In this document: positions 25,300-37,248 of the stretch, piece by piece
Layout of the letters: the number at the start of each line of letters is the position of its first letter
Position numbering within the stretch: position 1 is the stretch's first letter
NCBI RefSeq assembly: GCF_024752355.1
Contig: NZ_JANTHZ010000002.1
Location: forward strand, 620,001-684,000
Direction of reading: 5' to 3'
DNA length: 64,000 nt
Origin: Ancylobacter mangrovi
GTDB lineage: Bacteria > Pseudomonadota > Alphaproteobacteria > Rhizobiales > Xanthobacteraceae
Position numbers and translations under genes: made by a program
The notes under the pieces: model-generated
Databases searched by the model: none
The model's input: the letters and a program-made list of their open reading frames with translations, nothing else
What the model was told of the DNA's origin: nothing

Positions 25300-26400
25300 A
25301 TGCCACTCGATCCGCTTCTCACCGCCACCACCCCGCAACTCGCGCGGCTCGACGAGCGCTCGCGCGAGATCTTCCGCCAGATCGTCGAGACCTATCTCGC
25401 GACCGGCGAACCGGCGGGGTCGCGCAACATTTCACGCCTCATCCCGATGACGCTCTCGCCGGCCTCGGTGCGCAACGTCATGGCCGATCTCGAGGCGGCC
25501 GGGCTGATCTTCGCCCCGCACACCAGCGCCGGCAGGCTGCCGACCGAGCGCGGGCTGCGCTTCTTCGTCGACGCACTGCTGGAGATCGGCGACGTCTCGG
25601 AGGAGGAGCGCAACGCGATCGAGGCGCAGGTGCGCGCCGCCGCGCTGGCGCAGTCGGTGGAAGGCGTGCTGGCGGAAGCCTCCAACATGCTGTCCGGCCT
25701 GTCGCGCGGGGCGGGCATCGTGACCGCGAGCCGGGTCGACGGGCGGCTCAAGCACATCGAGTTCGTGCCGCTCGACGCCACGCGGGCGCTGCTGATCCTC
25801 GTCTCCGAGGACGGCGAGGTGGAAAACCGGCTGGTGCCGCTGCCGACCGGCCTCCCCGCCTCGGCGCTGGTCGAGGCCACCAACTTCCTCAACGCCCGCA
25901 CCCATGGGCGCACGCTGGCGGAATTGCGCGCCGAGGTGGAGCGCGCGCTCGCCGAGCGCCGGGCCGAGCTCGACGCGCTCACCGCCCATGTGGTCGAGAC
26001 CGGGCTCGCGAGCTGGTCCGGCGGCGACAAGGCCGAGCGCCGGCTGATCGTGCGCGGCCAGACCCGGCTGCTGCACGACCTCAAGGCGATCGAGGACCTG
26101 GAGCGGGTGCGCCTGCTGTTCGACGACCTCGAGGGCAAGCAGGAGGTGGTCGACCTGCTCGGCCGCGCCGAGGAGGCGCAGGCGCTGCGCATCTTCATCG
26201 GCTCGGAGAACAAGCTGTTCTCGCTGTCGGGCTCCTCCACCATCGTCGCCCCCTATCGCGACGGGCAGGGCCGGGTGGTGGGCGTGCTCGGCGTGATCGG
26301 GCCGACGCGGCTGAACTATGCCCGCATCGTGCCGATGGTCGACTTCACCGCCCGGGTGGTAAGCCGCGTCTTGGCCGGCCCCGGGGCCGACGCGGCTTGA
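25300..26400 (+). CDS. hrcA: heat-inducible transcription repressor HrcA
   Basis: 366 aa. Repressor that binds CIRCE operators before groESL and sometimes dnaK. N-terminal winged helix: [30 protein letters not shown] ... [40 protein letters not shown], the most conserved part of the family. The rest is the GAF-like dimer domain with [18 protein letters not shown]-type ending ([49 protein letters not shown]). grpE follows after 94 nt, the usual order. groESL and dnaK are outside the window, and I see no CIRCE here. Confidence 0.96.
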   Translation: MPLDPLLTATTPQLARLDERSREIFRQIVETYLATGEPAGSRNISRLIPMTLSPASVRNVMADLEAAGLIFAPHTSAGRLPTERGLRFFVDALLEIGDVSEEERNAIEAQVRAAALAQSVEGVLAEASNMLSGLSRGAGIVTASRVDGRLKHIEFVPLDATRALLILVSEDGEVENRLVPLPTGLPASALVEATNFLNARTHGRTLAELRAEVERALAERRAELDALTAHVVETGLASWSGGDKAERRLIVRGQTRLLHDLKAIEDLERVRLLFDDLEGKQEVVDLLGRAEEAQALRIFIGSENKLFSLSGSSTIVAPYRDGQGRVVGVLGVIGPTRLNYARIVPMVDFTARVVSRVLAGPGADAA

Positions 26401-26494
26401 TTTTTCATGCCCGCACCCCGATATGGCGCAGGTCTGCACGAAATGGCCGCCTGACAGGGTCGGCGGACGCGAAATTTCTCCCGACGAGGTACTT

Positions 26495-27115
26495 ATGAGC
26501 GATAATTCCCGCAATCCGGCGGACCAGACCGACGCAACGCCCGGCGCTCCCGACGAGGAGATCGGCGCGGCGACGGCCCCGGCGGATGACGCCGCCCCGT
26601 GGGCGGCCGAGAAGGAACGCCTCGAGGCCGAGGTCGCGAGCCTGAAGGACAAGTTCCTGCGCGCCTTCGCCGAGGCGGACAATGTGCGCCGGCGCGCCGA
26701 GCGCGAGGTGGCGGACGCCAAGGTCTACGGCATCACCGGCTTCGCCCGCGACGTGCTGACCGTGGCCGACGATTTCGAGCGCGCCATGGGCGCCATCGAC
26801 GCCGAGGCCCGCGCCACCGCCGAGGGCACGCTGAAGACGCTGATCGACGGCATCGAGCTGACCTCGCGCGCGCTGAACCAGACGCTCACCAAGCACGGCG
26901 TGGCGCGCATCGAGGCGGAGGGGTCGAAGTTCGACCCGAACCTCCATCAGGCGATGTTCGAGGTGCCGAACGAGGACGTGCCCTCCGGCACCGTGGTGCA
27001 GGTGATCCAGCCCGGCTACACGATCGGCGGCCGGGTGCTGCGCCCGGCGCTGGTCGGCGTGTCGAAGGGCGGGCCCAAGGCGGCCCCGGCCGAAGCGCCC
27101 GCCGCCGAGAGCTGA
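26495..27115 (+). CDS. grpE: nucleotide exchange factor GrpE
   Basis: 206 aa. Releases ADP from DnaK. An acidic, low-complexity N-terminus is followed by the long coiled-coil helix (ERLEAEVASLKDKFLRAFAEADNVRRRAEREVADAKVYGITGFARDVLTVADDFERAM) and the beta-wing domain (FDPNLHQAMFEVPNEDVPSGTVVQVIQPGYTIGGRVLRPALVGVSKG). The ATG at 26495 has GAGG before it; an upstream in-frame ATG at 26423 gives a non-family leader. Downstream of hrcA and closed by a strong terminator. Confidence 0.96.
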   Translation: MSDNSRNPADQTDATPGAPDEEIGAATAPADDAAPWAAEKERLEAEVASLKDKFLRAFAEADNVRRRAEREVADAKVYGITGFARDVLTVADDFERAMGAIDAEARATAEGTLKTLIDGIELTSRALNQTLTKHGVARIEAEGSKFDPNLHQAMFEVPNEDVPSGTVVQVIQPGYTIGGRVLRPALVGVSKGGPKAAPAEAPAAES

Positions 27116-27172
27116 ACGGGCCGCCGGCCTTCCCCGGCGATCCTTTCATCGATCCGCGAATCCTGGATTCTT

Positions 27173-27212
27173 AAACCGCCGGGCGACGAGGCAACCGTCG
27201 CCCGGCGGTTTT
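27173..27212 (+). terminator. Rho-independent terminator of hrcA-grpE
   Basis: 16-nt arms AAACCGCCGGGCGACG (27173-27188) and CGTCGCCCGGCGGTTT (27196-27211) with a 7-nt loop, ending in TTTT. It stands 58 nt after the grpE stop and can also act on the convergent gene at 27238. Confidence 0.85.
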
Positions 27213-27237
27213 CTCGTGCGCGCTCTGCCGCCCGCGC

Positions 27238-28200
27238 TCAGCGCAGCTCGATGCCGTCGCGCAGGCCGCGCATCTCGTTGAAGCTGGTGTCGAAGCCCTC
27301 CGCCGGCGCGACGCCGACCATGCGCACATAGCCGGAGCGCCCGAAGCGCACCCACTGCGCCACCTTGACCGGCGTGCCGGTGCGCATCTCCACCGCGTTG
27401 GCGATCAGCTCGTAGCCCGGCTGCCCGCCGATGCGCAGCGTGCCGCCGCGCTCGATCTTCAGCTCCTTCACCCCCGGCACGCTGGAGATGGCGCGCTTGG
27501 CGAGGCTTTCGCGGTCGTCCTCGCGCACCTCACCCGGGGCGATGGAGACGATGAAGAAGGGCTGGCGCGAGAGGTCGCCGCTGGCGGCGTCGCCCTTGGT
27601 CAGCAGCGCGGCATTGGTGCCGAACACGCGCACCACCCGGTAGCCTTCCATGTCCTTGATGGTGAAGGGCAGGCGCGAGAGCAGCTCCTCCTGGGTCGGC
27701 GGCGGGCGGAAGGTGACGCTCATCAGCGCCGCCTCGACCGCGTCGTCGGAATAGCGGGCGGCCGAATCCTCGGGGAACTGCACCGTGACCATGGCGCCCT
27801 GCTTGCCGTCGCCAACCAGCATGATCCACTTCTTCAGCGCGGCCGCGCCCATGGTCTGGTAGCCGCTCATCAGCACGCCCTTGGCCCCGCTCTTAAGGGT
27901 CACGTCGCGCTTGTTCTCCACCGTCACGCCCTTGGTCTCGAGCGCCTCGGGGGTGAAGCTCTTGGAGACGTCCTCCAGCGCGGTGCCGGGCACCTCCATG
28001 ATGAGGATCGCGGCGTGGGCCACCCGGTCCTCGAAGCCGGGAACGCCGGGAATTTCCGACATGCCGGACGGCGGCACGAGGCCGACCGTGCCGTCATTGG
28101 GGAACACCGCCTCCTGCGCGGCGGCGGGAAGCGCCGCGGCGACGAGCAGGAACCAGGCGGCGAGGACGTGGCAGAGGCGGGCACGGGCGAGGCGGCTCAT
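27238..28200 (-). CDS. secreted protein of unknown function
   Basis: 320 aa. A Sec signal peptide is clear: MSRLARAR, hydrophobic core LAAWFLLVAAALPA, and cleavage likely at AAAQ-EA (about residue 29). The mature part is a mixed alpha/beta protein with two similar-looking halves (residues about 35-150 and 165-320), each rich in short strands (LIMEVPGTALEDVSKSF; FFIVSIAPGEVREDDRESLAKR), recalling periplasmic PsbP/DUF1795-like folds, but I cannot assign a family. No transmembrane segment besides the signal. GAAGGAAA precedes the ATG at 28200. It is downstream of alkB on the same strand, 80 nt away. Confidence 0.8.
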   Translation of the reverse strand: MSRLARARLCHVLAAWFLLVAAALPAAAQEAVFPNDGTVGLVPPSGMSEIPGVPGFEDRVAHAAILIMEVPGTALEDVSKSFTPEALETKGVTVENKRDVTLKSGAKGVLMSGYQTMGAAALKKWIMLVGDGKQGAMVTVQFPEDSAARYSDDAVEAALMSVTFRPPPTQEELLSRLPFTIKDMEGYRVVRVFGTNAALLTKGDAASGDLSRQPFFIVSIAPGEVREDDRESLAKRAISSVPGVKELKIERGGTLRIGGQPGYELIANAVEMRTGTPVKVAQWVRFGRSGYVRMVGVAPAEGFDTSFNEMRGLRDGIELR

Positions 28201-28280
28201 TCCGTTTCCTTCGAGTGAGATCGGCGGTCCGCCCCCGAACCTGTCCGGTACGTGTCGGGCGGTCCAGCCCAATTGGGACG

Positions 28281-28955
28281 TCAAGACGGCGGAATTCCGC
28301 CATTTCCTGCAGGATTTACACGACGTAACGTGAGATTGATGCGGCCGGGCTGCTTCAGCAGGGTCGAGCTGTCGGGCACGATGCGGTCGATGCCGTGAAA
28401 GGCGAGGCGGCTCGGGCCGGCCAGAACGAGCGCGTCGCCCGAGGCGAGGCGGATCGAGCGGGTCGGATCGCGCCGGCTGGTGCCGCCGATGCGGAACAGC
28501 GCGGTGTCGCCCAGCGAGAGCGAGAGCACCGGCGCGCCGAATTCGCGCTCGTCGCGGTCCTGGTGGAGCCCCATGCGGGCGCCGGGCGCGTACCAGTTGA
28601 TGAGGCAGGCCTCGGGCGCGACGTCGGCGCCGGAGAGCTTCTCCCAGGCTTCCAGCAGCACCGCCGGCATGGGTGGCCAGCGCTCGCCGGTCTCGGGATG
28701 GGTCGGCTGGTAGCGGTAGCCGGTCTCGTCCGACACCCAGCCGAGCGGCCCGCAATTCGACATCCGCACCGAGAACGGCTTGCCGGTGCGCGGCATGCAC
28801 GGGGTGAAGAGCGGCGCGCGGGCGAGCACCTGCCGCAGCTCGGCGGCCAGCGCCTCCTGCGCCGGGCGGTCGAGCCAGCCGGACCACCACAGGCAGCCGG
28901 GGGCGATCTCGACCGGCGCGGCCGGCACGGGAGCGGTTTTCGTGGCCGTGGCCAT
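28281..28955 (-). CDS. alkB: AlkB family Fe(II)/2-oxoglutarate dioxygenase
   Basis: 224 aa. Repairs 1-methyladenine and 3-methylcytosine by oxidative demethylation. The iron ligands are H131 and D133 in GLHQDRDE and H187 in LAFHGIDR; 2-oxoglutarate and substrate residues R205, N207 and R211 lie in GRINLTLR. The nucleotide-recognition lid [13 protein letters not shown] and the [12 protein letters not shown] helix are also family features. It starts 10 nt after the coaA stop on the same strand. No ada gene is adjacent. Confidence 0.95.
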   Translation of the reverse strand: MATATKTAPVPAAPVEIAPGCLWWSGWLDRPAQEALAAELRQVLARAPLFTPCMPRTGKPFSVRMSNCGPLGWVSDETGYRYQPTHPETGERWPPMPAVLLEAWEKLSGADVAPEACLINWYAPGARMGLHQDRDEREFGAPVLSLSLGDTALFRIGGTSRRDPTRSIRLASGDALVLAGPSRLAFHGIDRIVPDSSTLLKQPGRINLTLRRVNPAGNGGIPPS

Positions 28956-28965
28956 CGCCTGCCCC

Positions 28966-29925
28966 TCAGAGCTTGCGCAGCGAGACCGCCTCGACCTCAT
29001 GGTCCCCGCCCTTGCGCAGGATGAGGTCGGCGCGCTGGCGGGTCGGCAGGATGTTCTCGCGCAGGTTGAGCAGGTTGATCGAGCGCCAGATCGAGCGGGC
29101 GGTGGTGTCGGCCTCGCTGTCGGAAAGCCCGGAATAGCGGTGGAAATAGGCGGCCGGGTCGCGGAAGGCGGTCTCGCGCAGGCGCATGAAGCGCTCGACA
29201 TACCAGCGCTCGAGGATCGCCTCGTCGGCGTCGATGTAGATCTTGAAGTCGAAGAAGTCGGAGACGAAGGGAATGCCCTTGCCGTCCTTGGGCGGGCGGC
29301 TGGTCTGCAGCACGTTCAGCCCCTCGACGATGAGGATGTCCGGCTGGTCGACCTCGACCGTCTCGTGCGGCAGGACGTCGTAGTTGAAATGGCTGTAGAT
29401 CGGCGCGCGCACCGGCCGGCGGCCGGCCTTGATGTCAGACAGGAAGTGCAGCAGCGCCGGCAGGTCGTAGCTCTCGGGAAAGCCCTTGCGCCCCATCAGC
29501 CCCTCGCGCTCCAGCACCGCGTTGGGCAGGAGGAAGCCGTCGGTGGTGACCAGCGCGACCTTGGGCGTGTTCGGCCAGCGCCCGAGCAGCGCCTGCAGCA
29601 CGCGCGAGGTTGTGGACTTGCCCACCGCCACCGAGCCGGCGACGCCGATGACATAGGGCATCTTGCCGGTATCCTCGGGGCCGAGGAACTTCTGCATCGC
29701 CCGGAACAGCTTCTGCGTCGCGCCGACATAGATCGACAGCAGGCGCGAGAGCGGCAGGTAGATCTGCTCGATCTCCGACAGCGAGAGCCGGTCGTTGAGG
29801 CCCTGCAGACGGGTGATCTCGTCCGGCGTCAGCGGCTGGGGCGTGTCGGCGCGCAGTCCCGCCCATTCCGCGCGCGAGAAATTGCGGTAGGGCGACAGCC
29901 CGGCCTTGTCGAGCTTCAGATCCAT
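28966..29925 (-). CDS. coaA: pantothenate kinase, type I
   Basis: 319 aa. First step of coenzyme A synthesis. Walker [13 protein letters not shown], preceded by MPYVIGVAG; downstream [40 protein letters not shown] is a signature of the bacterial type I enzyme, with HYD-type contacts in SHFNYDVLP and the [12 protein letters not shown] strand. Full length. It follows hisE after 240 nt on the same strand, a position often seen in Rhizobiales, and precedes alkB. Confidence 0.96.
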   Translation of the reverse strand: MDLKLDKAGLSPYRNFSRAEWAGLRADTPQPLTPDEITRLQGLNDRLSLSEIEQIYLPLSRLLSIYVGATQKLFRAMQKFLGPEDTGKMPYVIGVAGSVAVGKSTTSRVLQALLGRWPNTPKVALVTTDGFLLPNAVLEREGLMGRKGFPESYDLPALLHFLSDIKAGRRPVRAPIYSHFNYDVLPHETVEVDQPDILIVEGLNVLQTSRPPKDGKGIPFVSDFFDFKIYIDADEAILERWYVERFMRLRETAFRDPAAYFHRYSGLSDSEADTTARSIWRSINLLNLRENILPTRQRADLILRKGGDHEVEAVSLRKL

Positions 29926-30088
29926 GGGCGGGATTCCGAGGACGTTTCCAGAACCATCGCCCGGTCATTGCCGGCGCCGGGCGCTGGTCGACCACATAAC
30001 CCAGAGCGGGGCAAAGCGATACAGCAAGCTGCGATGGCGGCCGCGACGCCCGCGCATGGCACGGCGCGGGCCGACGCAGCGGCAGGAC

Positions 30089-30133
30089 GGAAGGTCGCGA
30101 AACGGAAGGCGACGAAGCGGGAGGCGACGAGGC
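30089..30133. repeat. three tandem 15-bp units
   Basis: Imperfect direct repeats GGAAGGTCGCGAAAC, GGAAGGCGACGAAGC and GGGAGGCGACGAGGC in the hisE-coaA gap. Units 2 and 3 differ at 2 of 15 bases. The 15-bp (five-codon) period suggests slippage; no coding role is apparent. Confidence 0.6.
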
Positions 30134-30165
30134 AATGGGCGCGAGGGCGGCCGGCGGCCGCGCGT

Positions 30166-30497
30166 TCACGCCTTCGGCCGGGAGGCCTTCTCCTCAAGGC
30201 CGGACTGGTGCGTCCGGCGTCCCAGTTCCGCATAGACGTCGTCCAGGCTGACGCCGCGCGCCTGCAGCAGCACGGCGAGATGGTAGAGAAGATCGGCGCT
30301 CTCCGAAATGACGGCTTTGGTATCGGTGCCGACCGCCGCCAGCGCCGTCTCCACCGCCTCCTCGCCGAGCTTCTGGGCGCATTTGGCGACCCCCCTGGCG
30401 ATCAGGCTGCGCGTGTAGGAGCTCTCCCCGCCCGTGGCCGCGCGGGCGGCGACGATGGCGGCGAGGTCCTCGAGGCTCACCCGGCCCGGCGCTTCGC

Positions 30498-30501
<4 letters not shown>
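30166..30501 (-). CDS. hisE: phosphoribosyl-ATP pyrophosphatase
   Basis: 111 aa. Second step of histidine synthesis, removing pyrophosphate from phosphoribosyl-ATP. All-helical MazG-like fold with the metal-binding EEAVE of [14 protein letters not shown] and the [13 protein letters not shown] helix. Overlaps the hisF stop by 4 nt (ATGA). The separate hisE (without fused hisI) is the alphaproteobacterial state. Confidence 0.95.
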
Positions 30502-31304
<803 letters not shown>

Positions 31305-31320
31305 GGGCGCTCCGCCGGGT

Positions 31321-32064
31321 TCATGCCGCGAGCCCCGCCACCAGCGCCAGCGCCGCGTGCGGGTCGAGCCGCCCGTCATAGAGCGCGCGGCCGGTGATCG
31401 CGCCTTCGAGCCTGGCGGCGCGCGGGTCGAGCAGCGCGCGCACATCGTCGAGCGATGCGAGGCCGCCCGAGGCGACGACCGGGATCGAGATCGCCTCGGC
31501 GAGGGCGATGGTGGCGTCGAGGTTCAGGCCCTTGAGCAGCCCGTCGCGGGAGATGTCGGTGTAGATGATCGCGGCGACGCCGGCATCCTCGAAGCTGCGG
31601 GCGAGCTCCAGCGCGGTCAGGTCCGAGGTCTCGGCCCAGCCTTCCACCGCCACGCGGCCCTCGCGCGCGTCGAGCCCGACGGCGACGCGGCCGGGATGGC
31701 GGCGCGCCGCCTCGCGCACGAAGGCAGGGTCGCGCACCGCGGCGGTGCCGAGGATCACCCGGGTGATGCCCTTCTCCAGCCATGCCTCGACGCCCGCGAT
31801 ATCGCGGATGCCGCCGCCGAGCTGGACCGGCATGGTCACCGCCTCGAGGATCCGCTCCACCGCATGGGCGTTGACCGGCTTGCCGGCGAAGGCGCCGTCG
31901 AGATCGACGATGTGCAGGTAGCGGAAGCCGTCATGCTCGAACTGCGCCGCCTGCTGGGCGGGGTCGTGGTTGAAGACGGTCGCCTGCGCCATGTCGCCCT
32001 GCTTCAGGCGTACGCACTTGCCGTCCTTGAGATCGATGGCGGGGAAGAGGATCACGGCGTCCAC
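31321..32064 (-). CDS. hisA: ProFAR isomerase
   Basis: 247 aa. TIM-barrel isomerase converting ProFAR to [25 protein letters not shown] at the start carries the catalytic aspartate; GGGIRD and [15 protein letters not shown] carry the second acid and phosphate contacts. Its start overlaps the hisH stop by 13 nt. Paralogous to hisF next door. Confidence 0.97.
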   Translation of the reverse strand: MDAVILFPAIDLKDGKCVRLKQGDMAQATVFNHDPAQQAAQFEHDGFRYLHIVDLDGAFAGKPVNAHAVERILEAVTMPVQLGGGIRDIAGVEAWLEKGITRVILGTAAVRDPAFVREAARRHPGRVAVGLDAREGRVAVEGWAETSDLTALELARSFEDAGVAAIIYTDISRDGLLKGLNLDATIALAEAISIPVVASGGLASLDDVRALLDPRAARLEGAITGRALYDGRLDPHAALALVAGLAA

Positions 32065-32714
32065 GCAAGGAAGTTGGCGAGGAGGGCGAGGCCGAGGCGC
32101 TGGCTCTTCTCGGGATGGAACTGCGTGCCGGCGACGTTGTCGCGCGCGACCATGGCGGTCACCGCCTGCCCGTAATCGGTGGTGGCGACCACGTCCTCGG
32201 GCCGCGCCGGCGCGAGGTGATAGGAATGCACGAAATAGGCGTCGAGCCCGTCCGCGCCGGTCGGGATGCCCGCGAGCAGGGGGTGCGGGCGCCGCATGTC
32301 GAGCCCGTTCCAGCCCATATGGGGGATCTTCAGCCCCGGGTCGTCCGGGGTGATCTTCACCACCTCGCCGGCGATCCAGTCGAGCCCCGGCGTCACGCCG
32401 TGCTCCAGCCCGCGCGTCGCCAAGAGCTGGAGGCCGACGCAGATGCCGAGGAACGGCCGGCCGCGCCCCATCACCACCTCGGTCAACGCCTCCACCATGT
32501 CGGGCACGGCGTCGAGCCCGCGCCGGCAGTCGGCATAGGCGCCCACGCCGGGCAGCACCACGCGGTCGGCGGCGCGCACCACCTCCGGGTCGGCGGTGAC
32601 GATGATCGCCCGGCCGCTGCCGCTCTCGCGCGCGGCGCGCTCCAGCGCCTTGCCGGCGGAATGCAGATTGCCCGACCCGTAGTCGATCAGGGCGACGGGA
32701 GCGGGCGGCATCAT
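32052..32714 (-). CDS. hisH: imidazole glycerol phosphate synthase, glutaminase subunit
   Basis: 220 aa. Class I glutamine amidotransferase feeding ammonia to HisF. Triad visible: Cys in [11 protein letters not shown], His and Glu in [10 protein letters not shown]. Starts [19 protein letters not shown]. The first ATG (32714) overlaps the upstream DUF2628 stop as ATGA. An insertion-like stretch (EVVMGRGRP) is usual for Alphaproteobacteria. Confidence 0.96.
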   Translation of the reverse strand: MMPPAPVALIDYGSGNLHSAGKALERAARESGSGRAIIVTADPEVVRAADRVVLPGVGAYADCRRGLDAVPDMVEALTEVVMGRGRPFLGICVGLQLLATRGLEHGVTPGLDWIAGEVVKITPDDPGLKIPHMGWNGLDMRRPHPLLAGIPTGADGLDAYFVHSYHLAPARPEDVVATTDYGQAVTAMVARDNVAGTQFHPEKSQRLGLALLANFLAWTP

Positions 32715-33187
32715 CGTCCCGCCTCCGGGAACAGGCCGAGCACGTCGGCCGCGGCCGGGCGCGCGGGCAGAGGGGCCGCCGCGGGGGTCTCGCGCGGGGC
32801 CGGCACGGCGTTGAGGCGGGCCTCGAAATAGCGCTGCTCGGCCTCCTCCAGCCGGCGCGCGGCGACCGCTCCGGTCTCCTCGTAGCCCCACAGCAGCAGC
32901 TTGCCGCGCCGCAGGTCCGGCAGCATGAGCGCCACCGCGAGATGGGTCAGCGCCAGCAGCACCAGCGCGTCGGAATCGACGTCGAGCAGGTAGACCGTGC
33001 CCAGCAGCGCGCCCTGGATCGCGAGATAGGCCAGCAGGCCGAGCCACAGCCGGTGCGCCAGCAACACCAGCGGCGCGAAGAAGAGCGCGCTCCACGAGAA
33101 GCCCTCGCGCACGAAGGCGACCTTCTGCGCCCAGCGCTCGGTCGTCGCCTCCGCCTCGTCCGGCTCGAATACGGTCCAGATCGCCAT
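32711..33187 (-). CDS. DUF2628 membrane protein
   Basis: 158 aa, function unknown. The start [48 protein letters not shown] is the DUF2628 pattern: a short cytoplasmic lead, then two or three close transmembrane helices (about 32-100), then a soluble Ala/Pro-rich tail. It sits between hisB and hisH, overlapping hisH by 4 nt, so it is made with the histidine enzymes although nothing in it suggests histidine synthesis. This insertion in the his operon occurs in other Rhizobiales. Confidence 0.88.
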   Translation of the reverse strand: MAIWTVFEPDEAEATTERWAQKVAFVREGFSWSALFFAPLVLLAHRLWLGLLAYLAIQGALLGTVYLLDVDSDALVLLALTHLAVALMLPDLRRGKLLLWGYEETGAVAARRLEEAEQRYFEARLNAVPAPRETPAAAPLPARPAAADVLGLFPEAGR

Positions 33188-33197
33188 GGCTTCGCCC

Positions 33198-33791
33198 TCA
33201 GCCGCCGAGGCTGCCCTTGGTGGACGGGATCTCGCCGGCCGTCGCCGGGTCGATCGCCACCGCGAGCCGCAGCGCCCTCGCCAGTCCCTTGAAGCAGCTC
33301 TCGGCGATGTGGTGCGCATTGAGGCCGTAGAGCGTCTCCACATGCAGCGTCAGCCCGGCATTGATGGCGAACGCCTGAAAGAACTCGCGCACCAGCTCGG
33401 TGTCGAACTCGCCGATCTTCGGCGCCGGGAACTCGGTGCGGAACACCAGGAACGGGCGGCCGGAAATGTCGAGCGCGACCCGGGTCAGGGTCTCGTCCAT
33501 CGGCAGGTGCAGGCTCGCATAGCGGGTGATGCCGCGCATGTCGCCGAGCGCGGTCTTCACCGCCTGGCCGAGCGCGATGCCGACATCCTCCACCGTGTGG
33601 TGGAAGTCGATATGCAGGTCGCCCGTGGCCTCGATCTCCATGTCGATGCGCGAATGGCGCGCGAGAAGGTCGAGCATGTGGTCGAAGAAGCCGATCCCGG
33701 TCGCGATCGACGCCTTGCCCGTGCCGTCGAGGTCGACGGCAAGGCGGATCTGCGTTTCCTTGGTGGCGCGGGTGATGCTGGCCGTGCGCAT
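33198..33791 (-). CDS. hisB: imidazoleglycerol-phosphate dehydratase
   Basis: 197 aa, monofunctional form without the phosphatase domain. Manganese ligands in the two HHxxED-type motifs: [16 protein letters not shown] and [17 protein letters not shown]; the start [32 protein letters not shown] is typical. First gene of the his operon here, 10 nt before DUF2628. GGGAGC precedes the ATG at 33791. The divergent gap to the MFS gene (218 bp) shows no his attenuator that I can recognise. Confidence 0.96.
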   Translation of the reverse strand: MRTASITRATKETQIRLAVDLDGTGKASIATGIGFFDHMLDLLARHSRIDMEIEATGDLHIDFHHTVEDVGIALGQAVKTALGDMRGITRYASLHLPMDETLTRVALDISGRPFLVFRTEFPAPKIGEFDTELVREFFQAFAINAGLTLHVETLYGLNAHHIAESCFKGLARALRLAVAIDPATAGEIPSTKGSLGG

Positions 33792-34009
33792 GAAAGGGGC
33801 TCCCGGAAGAGCGGGCGTCTTAGCAGCAATGGCACCGCGATGCCATACGCGCGGCGCGGGGCGGCGAGCGGCCCGCCAGGCGGGCGGCAAACGCGCGTTC
33901 GAACGGCGCGGCGGCGCTGGCGTACCGGGGTGAAGTCGGCCATCATCGGCACTACCGGCCTGCCCGCGCGGCCCCTCTCCCCGACCCTGCAGCATCGAAG
34001 GCCTTCGCC

Positions 34010-35245
34010 ATGGACGTCACCGGTCTGCAGAGCACGCGGCTGCGCGCCCGGGCGCCGCTGTTCCTGGCCGTCTTCATCGACATCTTCTCCTTCGGGCTGA
34101 TGTACCCGCTGATCGTCGCCCTGTTCGACGGCGGGGCGATCACGGCCGGCTATTCGCCCGCGATGCGCGACGCGCTGCTCTCGCTCGCCTTCTCGCTGTT
34201 CCCGGTCGGCATGTTCTTCGGCGCCGCCCTGCTCGGCGACTTGTCGGACGCGCTGGGTCGCCGGCGCACGCTGATGATCTGCATGGGCGGGCTGGCGCTG
34301 AGCTACGCCCTGATGTGGGCTTCGCTGGAGATCGGCCATCTGTGGCTGTTCTTCCTCGGCCGGCTGCTGTCCGGCCTCATGGCCGGCACCGCGCCGATCG
34401 CGCAGGCGGCGATGGTCGATTCGGTGCCGGAGGAGCGGCGCAGCGCGGCGGTGGCGCAGGTGGTGCTGGCGAACACGCTCGGCATGGTGGCCGGCCCGGC
34501 GCTGGGCGGCCTGCTCGGCCATCTCGACTTCCGCCTGCCGCTCGCCCTTGCGCTGGTGCTGTGCGTCGCGACGCTGGTGCTGCTGCGCGGCGCCCGCTTC
34601 GCCCATGACGAGGCGCGCCGGACGCTCGCGCTCGACTGGCGCCAGCCCTTCCTGCTGCTGGCGCGGATCGGCCAGCGGCGGGCCATACGGGTGCCGGCGG
34701 CATCGTTCCTGCTGTTCCAGTTGGGCTTCCTGATCTACTACACCTTCATCCTGGTCGAGATGCAGCGCAGCTACGGCTTCTCGACCGGGGGGCTCGGCCT
34801 GTTCTCGATGGTGCTGGGGCTCGGCTGCGCCTTCTCCTCGGCCATCGGCTTCAAATGGGCGCGCGCGCGGCTCGGCAGCGACCGGGCGACGGCACTGCTC
34901 GGCCTCGCCCTGTGCGGGCTGTTCCTGATCGTCAGCGCGGCGCCGCTGCCGGCCTGGGGACAGGTCACGGTGGCGTTCCTGTCGACCGCGAGCAACATCC
35001 TCGCCTATGTCACCCTGCTCGCCGCCATCTCCTCGGCGGTCGACGAGACCGAGCGCGGCTGGGCGCTGGGCATCGCCAATGCCAGCGTCGCGCTCTCCGT
35101 GTTCCTCGCCGGGCTGCTCACGAGCCTGCTCGCCGTGCTGCCGGCGGACCTGTTCCTGGCCCTCGGCGGCGTGCTGGTGCTCACCGCCCTGCTGCCGGGG
35201 CTGAAGCTCGCCCGCGCGCCCGTGCCCGCGCCCGAGTTGCGCTGA
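34010..35245 (+). CDS. MFS transporter, Tet/DHA1-like
   Basis: 411 aa with 12 predicted membrane helices. The motif-A-like loop between helices 2 and 3 is [18 protein letters not shown]-like ([17 protein letters not shown]), and helix 5 has the GPALGGLLG motif C of antiporters, so it is probably a proton-driven exporter of the DHA1 class. Substrate unknown. Stands alone between hisB (divergent) and hslV, 43 nt upstream of the latter. Confidence 0.88.
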   Translation: MDVTGLQSTRLRARAPLFLAVFIDIFSFGLMYPLIVALFDGGAITAGYSPAMRDALLSLAFSLFPVGMFFGAALLGDLSDALGRRRTLMICMGGLALSYALMWASLEIGHLWLFFLGRLLSGLMAGTAPIAQAAMVDSVPEERRSAAVAQVVLANTLGMVAGPALGGLLGHLDFRLPLALALVLCVATLVLLRGARFAHDEARRTLALDWRQPFLLLARIGQRRAIRVPAASFLLFQLGFLIYYTFILVEMQRSYGFSTGGLGLFSMVLGLGCAFSSAIGFKWARARLGSDRATALLGLALCGLFLIVSAAPLPAWGQVTVAFLSTASNILAYVTLLAAISSAVDETERGWALGIANASVALSVFLAGLLTSLLAVLPADLFLALGGVLVLTALLPGLKLARAPVPAPELR

Positions 35246-35288
35246 GACGGCGAGGGCTTAAGTAAGGGCTTCCCGATCGGAGCTCTTC

Positions 35289-35834
35289 ATGACGCATTCC
35301 CCCGACACGATCTACGGCACCACCATCGTCTCCGTGCGCACCGGCGGGCGGGTCGCCATCGGCGGCGACGGGCAGGTGACGCTCGGCAACACGGTGATGA
35401 AGTCGAATGCGCGCAAGGTGCGCCGGCTCGGGCGCGGCGACGTGATCGGCGGCTTCGCCGGCGCCACCGCCGACGCCTTCACCCTGTTCGAGCGGCTGGA
35501 GGCCAAGCTCGAGCAGTATCCGGGCCAGCTCCAGCGCGCCGCGGTCGAGCTCGCCAAGGACTGGCGCACCGACCGCTACCTGCGCCGGCTGGAGGCGATG
35601 ATGATCGTCGCCGACGCCACCACCACCCTGGTCCTGACCGGCACCGGCGACGTGCTGGAGCCCGAGAACGGCATCGCCGCCATCGGCTCGGGCGGCGGCT
35701 ACGCGCTGGCGGCCGCGCGCGCGCTCGCCGACAGCGGGCAGGACGCCGAGCAGATCGTGCGCAAGAGCCTCGCCATCGCCGCGGATATCTGCATCTACAC
35801 CAATGGCAACGTCGTCGTGGAGACGATCGGCTGA
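35289..35834 (+). CDS. hslV: ATP-dependent protease subunit HslV
   Basis: 181 aa. Peptidase ring of the HslUV (ClpQY) protease. The propeptide is removed before the catalytic threonine of [23 protein letters not shown] (about residue 11); lysine of [10 protein letters not shown] is the second active-site residue. [14 protein letters not shown] is the family's C-terminal motif. 49 nt before hslU, one operon; usually heat-induced, though no clear sigma-32 promoter was found in the 43-nt gap upstream. Confidence 0.97.
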   Translation: MTHSPDTIYGTTIVSVRTGGRVAIGGDGQVTLGNTVMKSNARKVRRLGRGDVIGGFAGATADAFTLFERLEAKLEQYPGQLQRAAVELAKDWRTDRYLRRLEAMMIVADATTTLVLTGTGDVLEPENGIAAIGSGGGYALAAARALADSGQDAEQIVRKSLAIAADICIYTNGNVVVETIG

Positions 35835-35883
35835 GGCCGCGCCCGACCCGCGCCGGCCCGACCCGCTGCTGAAAGACCTTTCA

Positions 35884-37191
<1,308 letters not shown>

Positions 37192-37225
37192 GGCGCGAAC
37201 CGGGTGGGGCATGCGCCTGGCGGGC

Positions 37226-37239
37226 GTTTCACGTGAAAC
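37226..37239. promoter_or_regulatory. parS site 1, GTTTCACGTGAAAC
   Basis: Exact match to the 14-bp bacterial parS core bound by ParB; here the palindrome extends to 20 bp (37223-37242, arms GGCGTTTCAC/GTGAAACGCC). It lies between the convergent hslU and xre genes, about 7.7 kb from the proposed origin and 18 kb from parA. Confidence 0.85.
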
Positions 37240-37248
37240 GCCGCCCGC

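Noticed and set aside
25165-25300. CIRCE element expected near hrcA
   Set aside because: No TTAGCACTC-N9-GAGTGCTAA-like repeat found; a lone GCACTC at the rph start is not paired.
28288-28301. Palindrome GGCGGAATTCCGCC at the 3' end of alkB
   Set aside because: Mostly inside the last codons of alkB and without a T-run; likely chance in GC-rich sequence.
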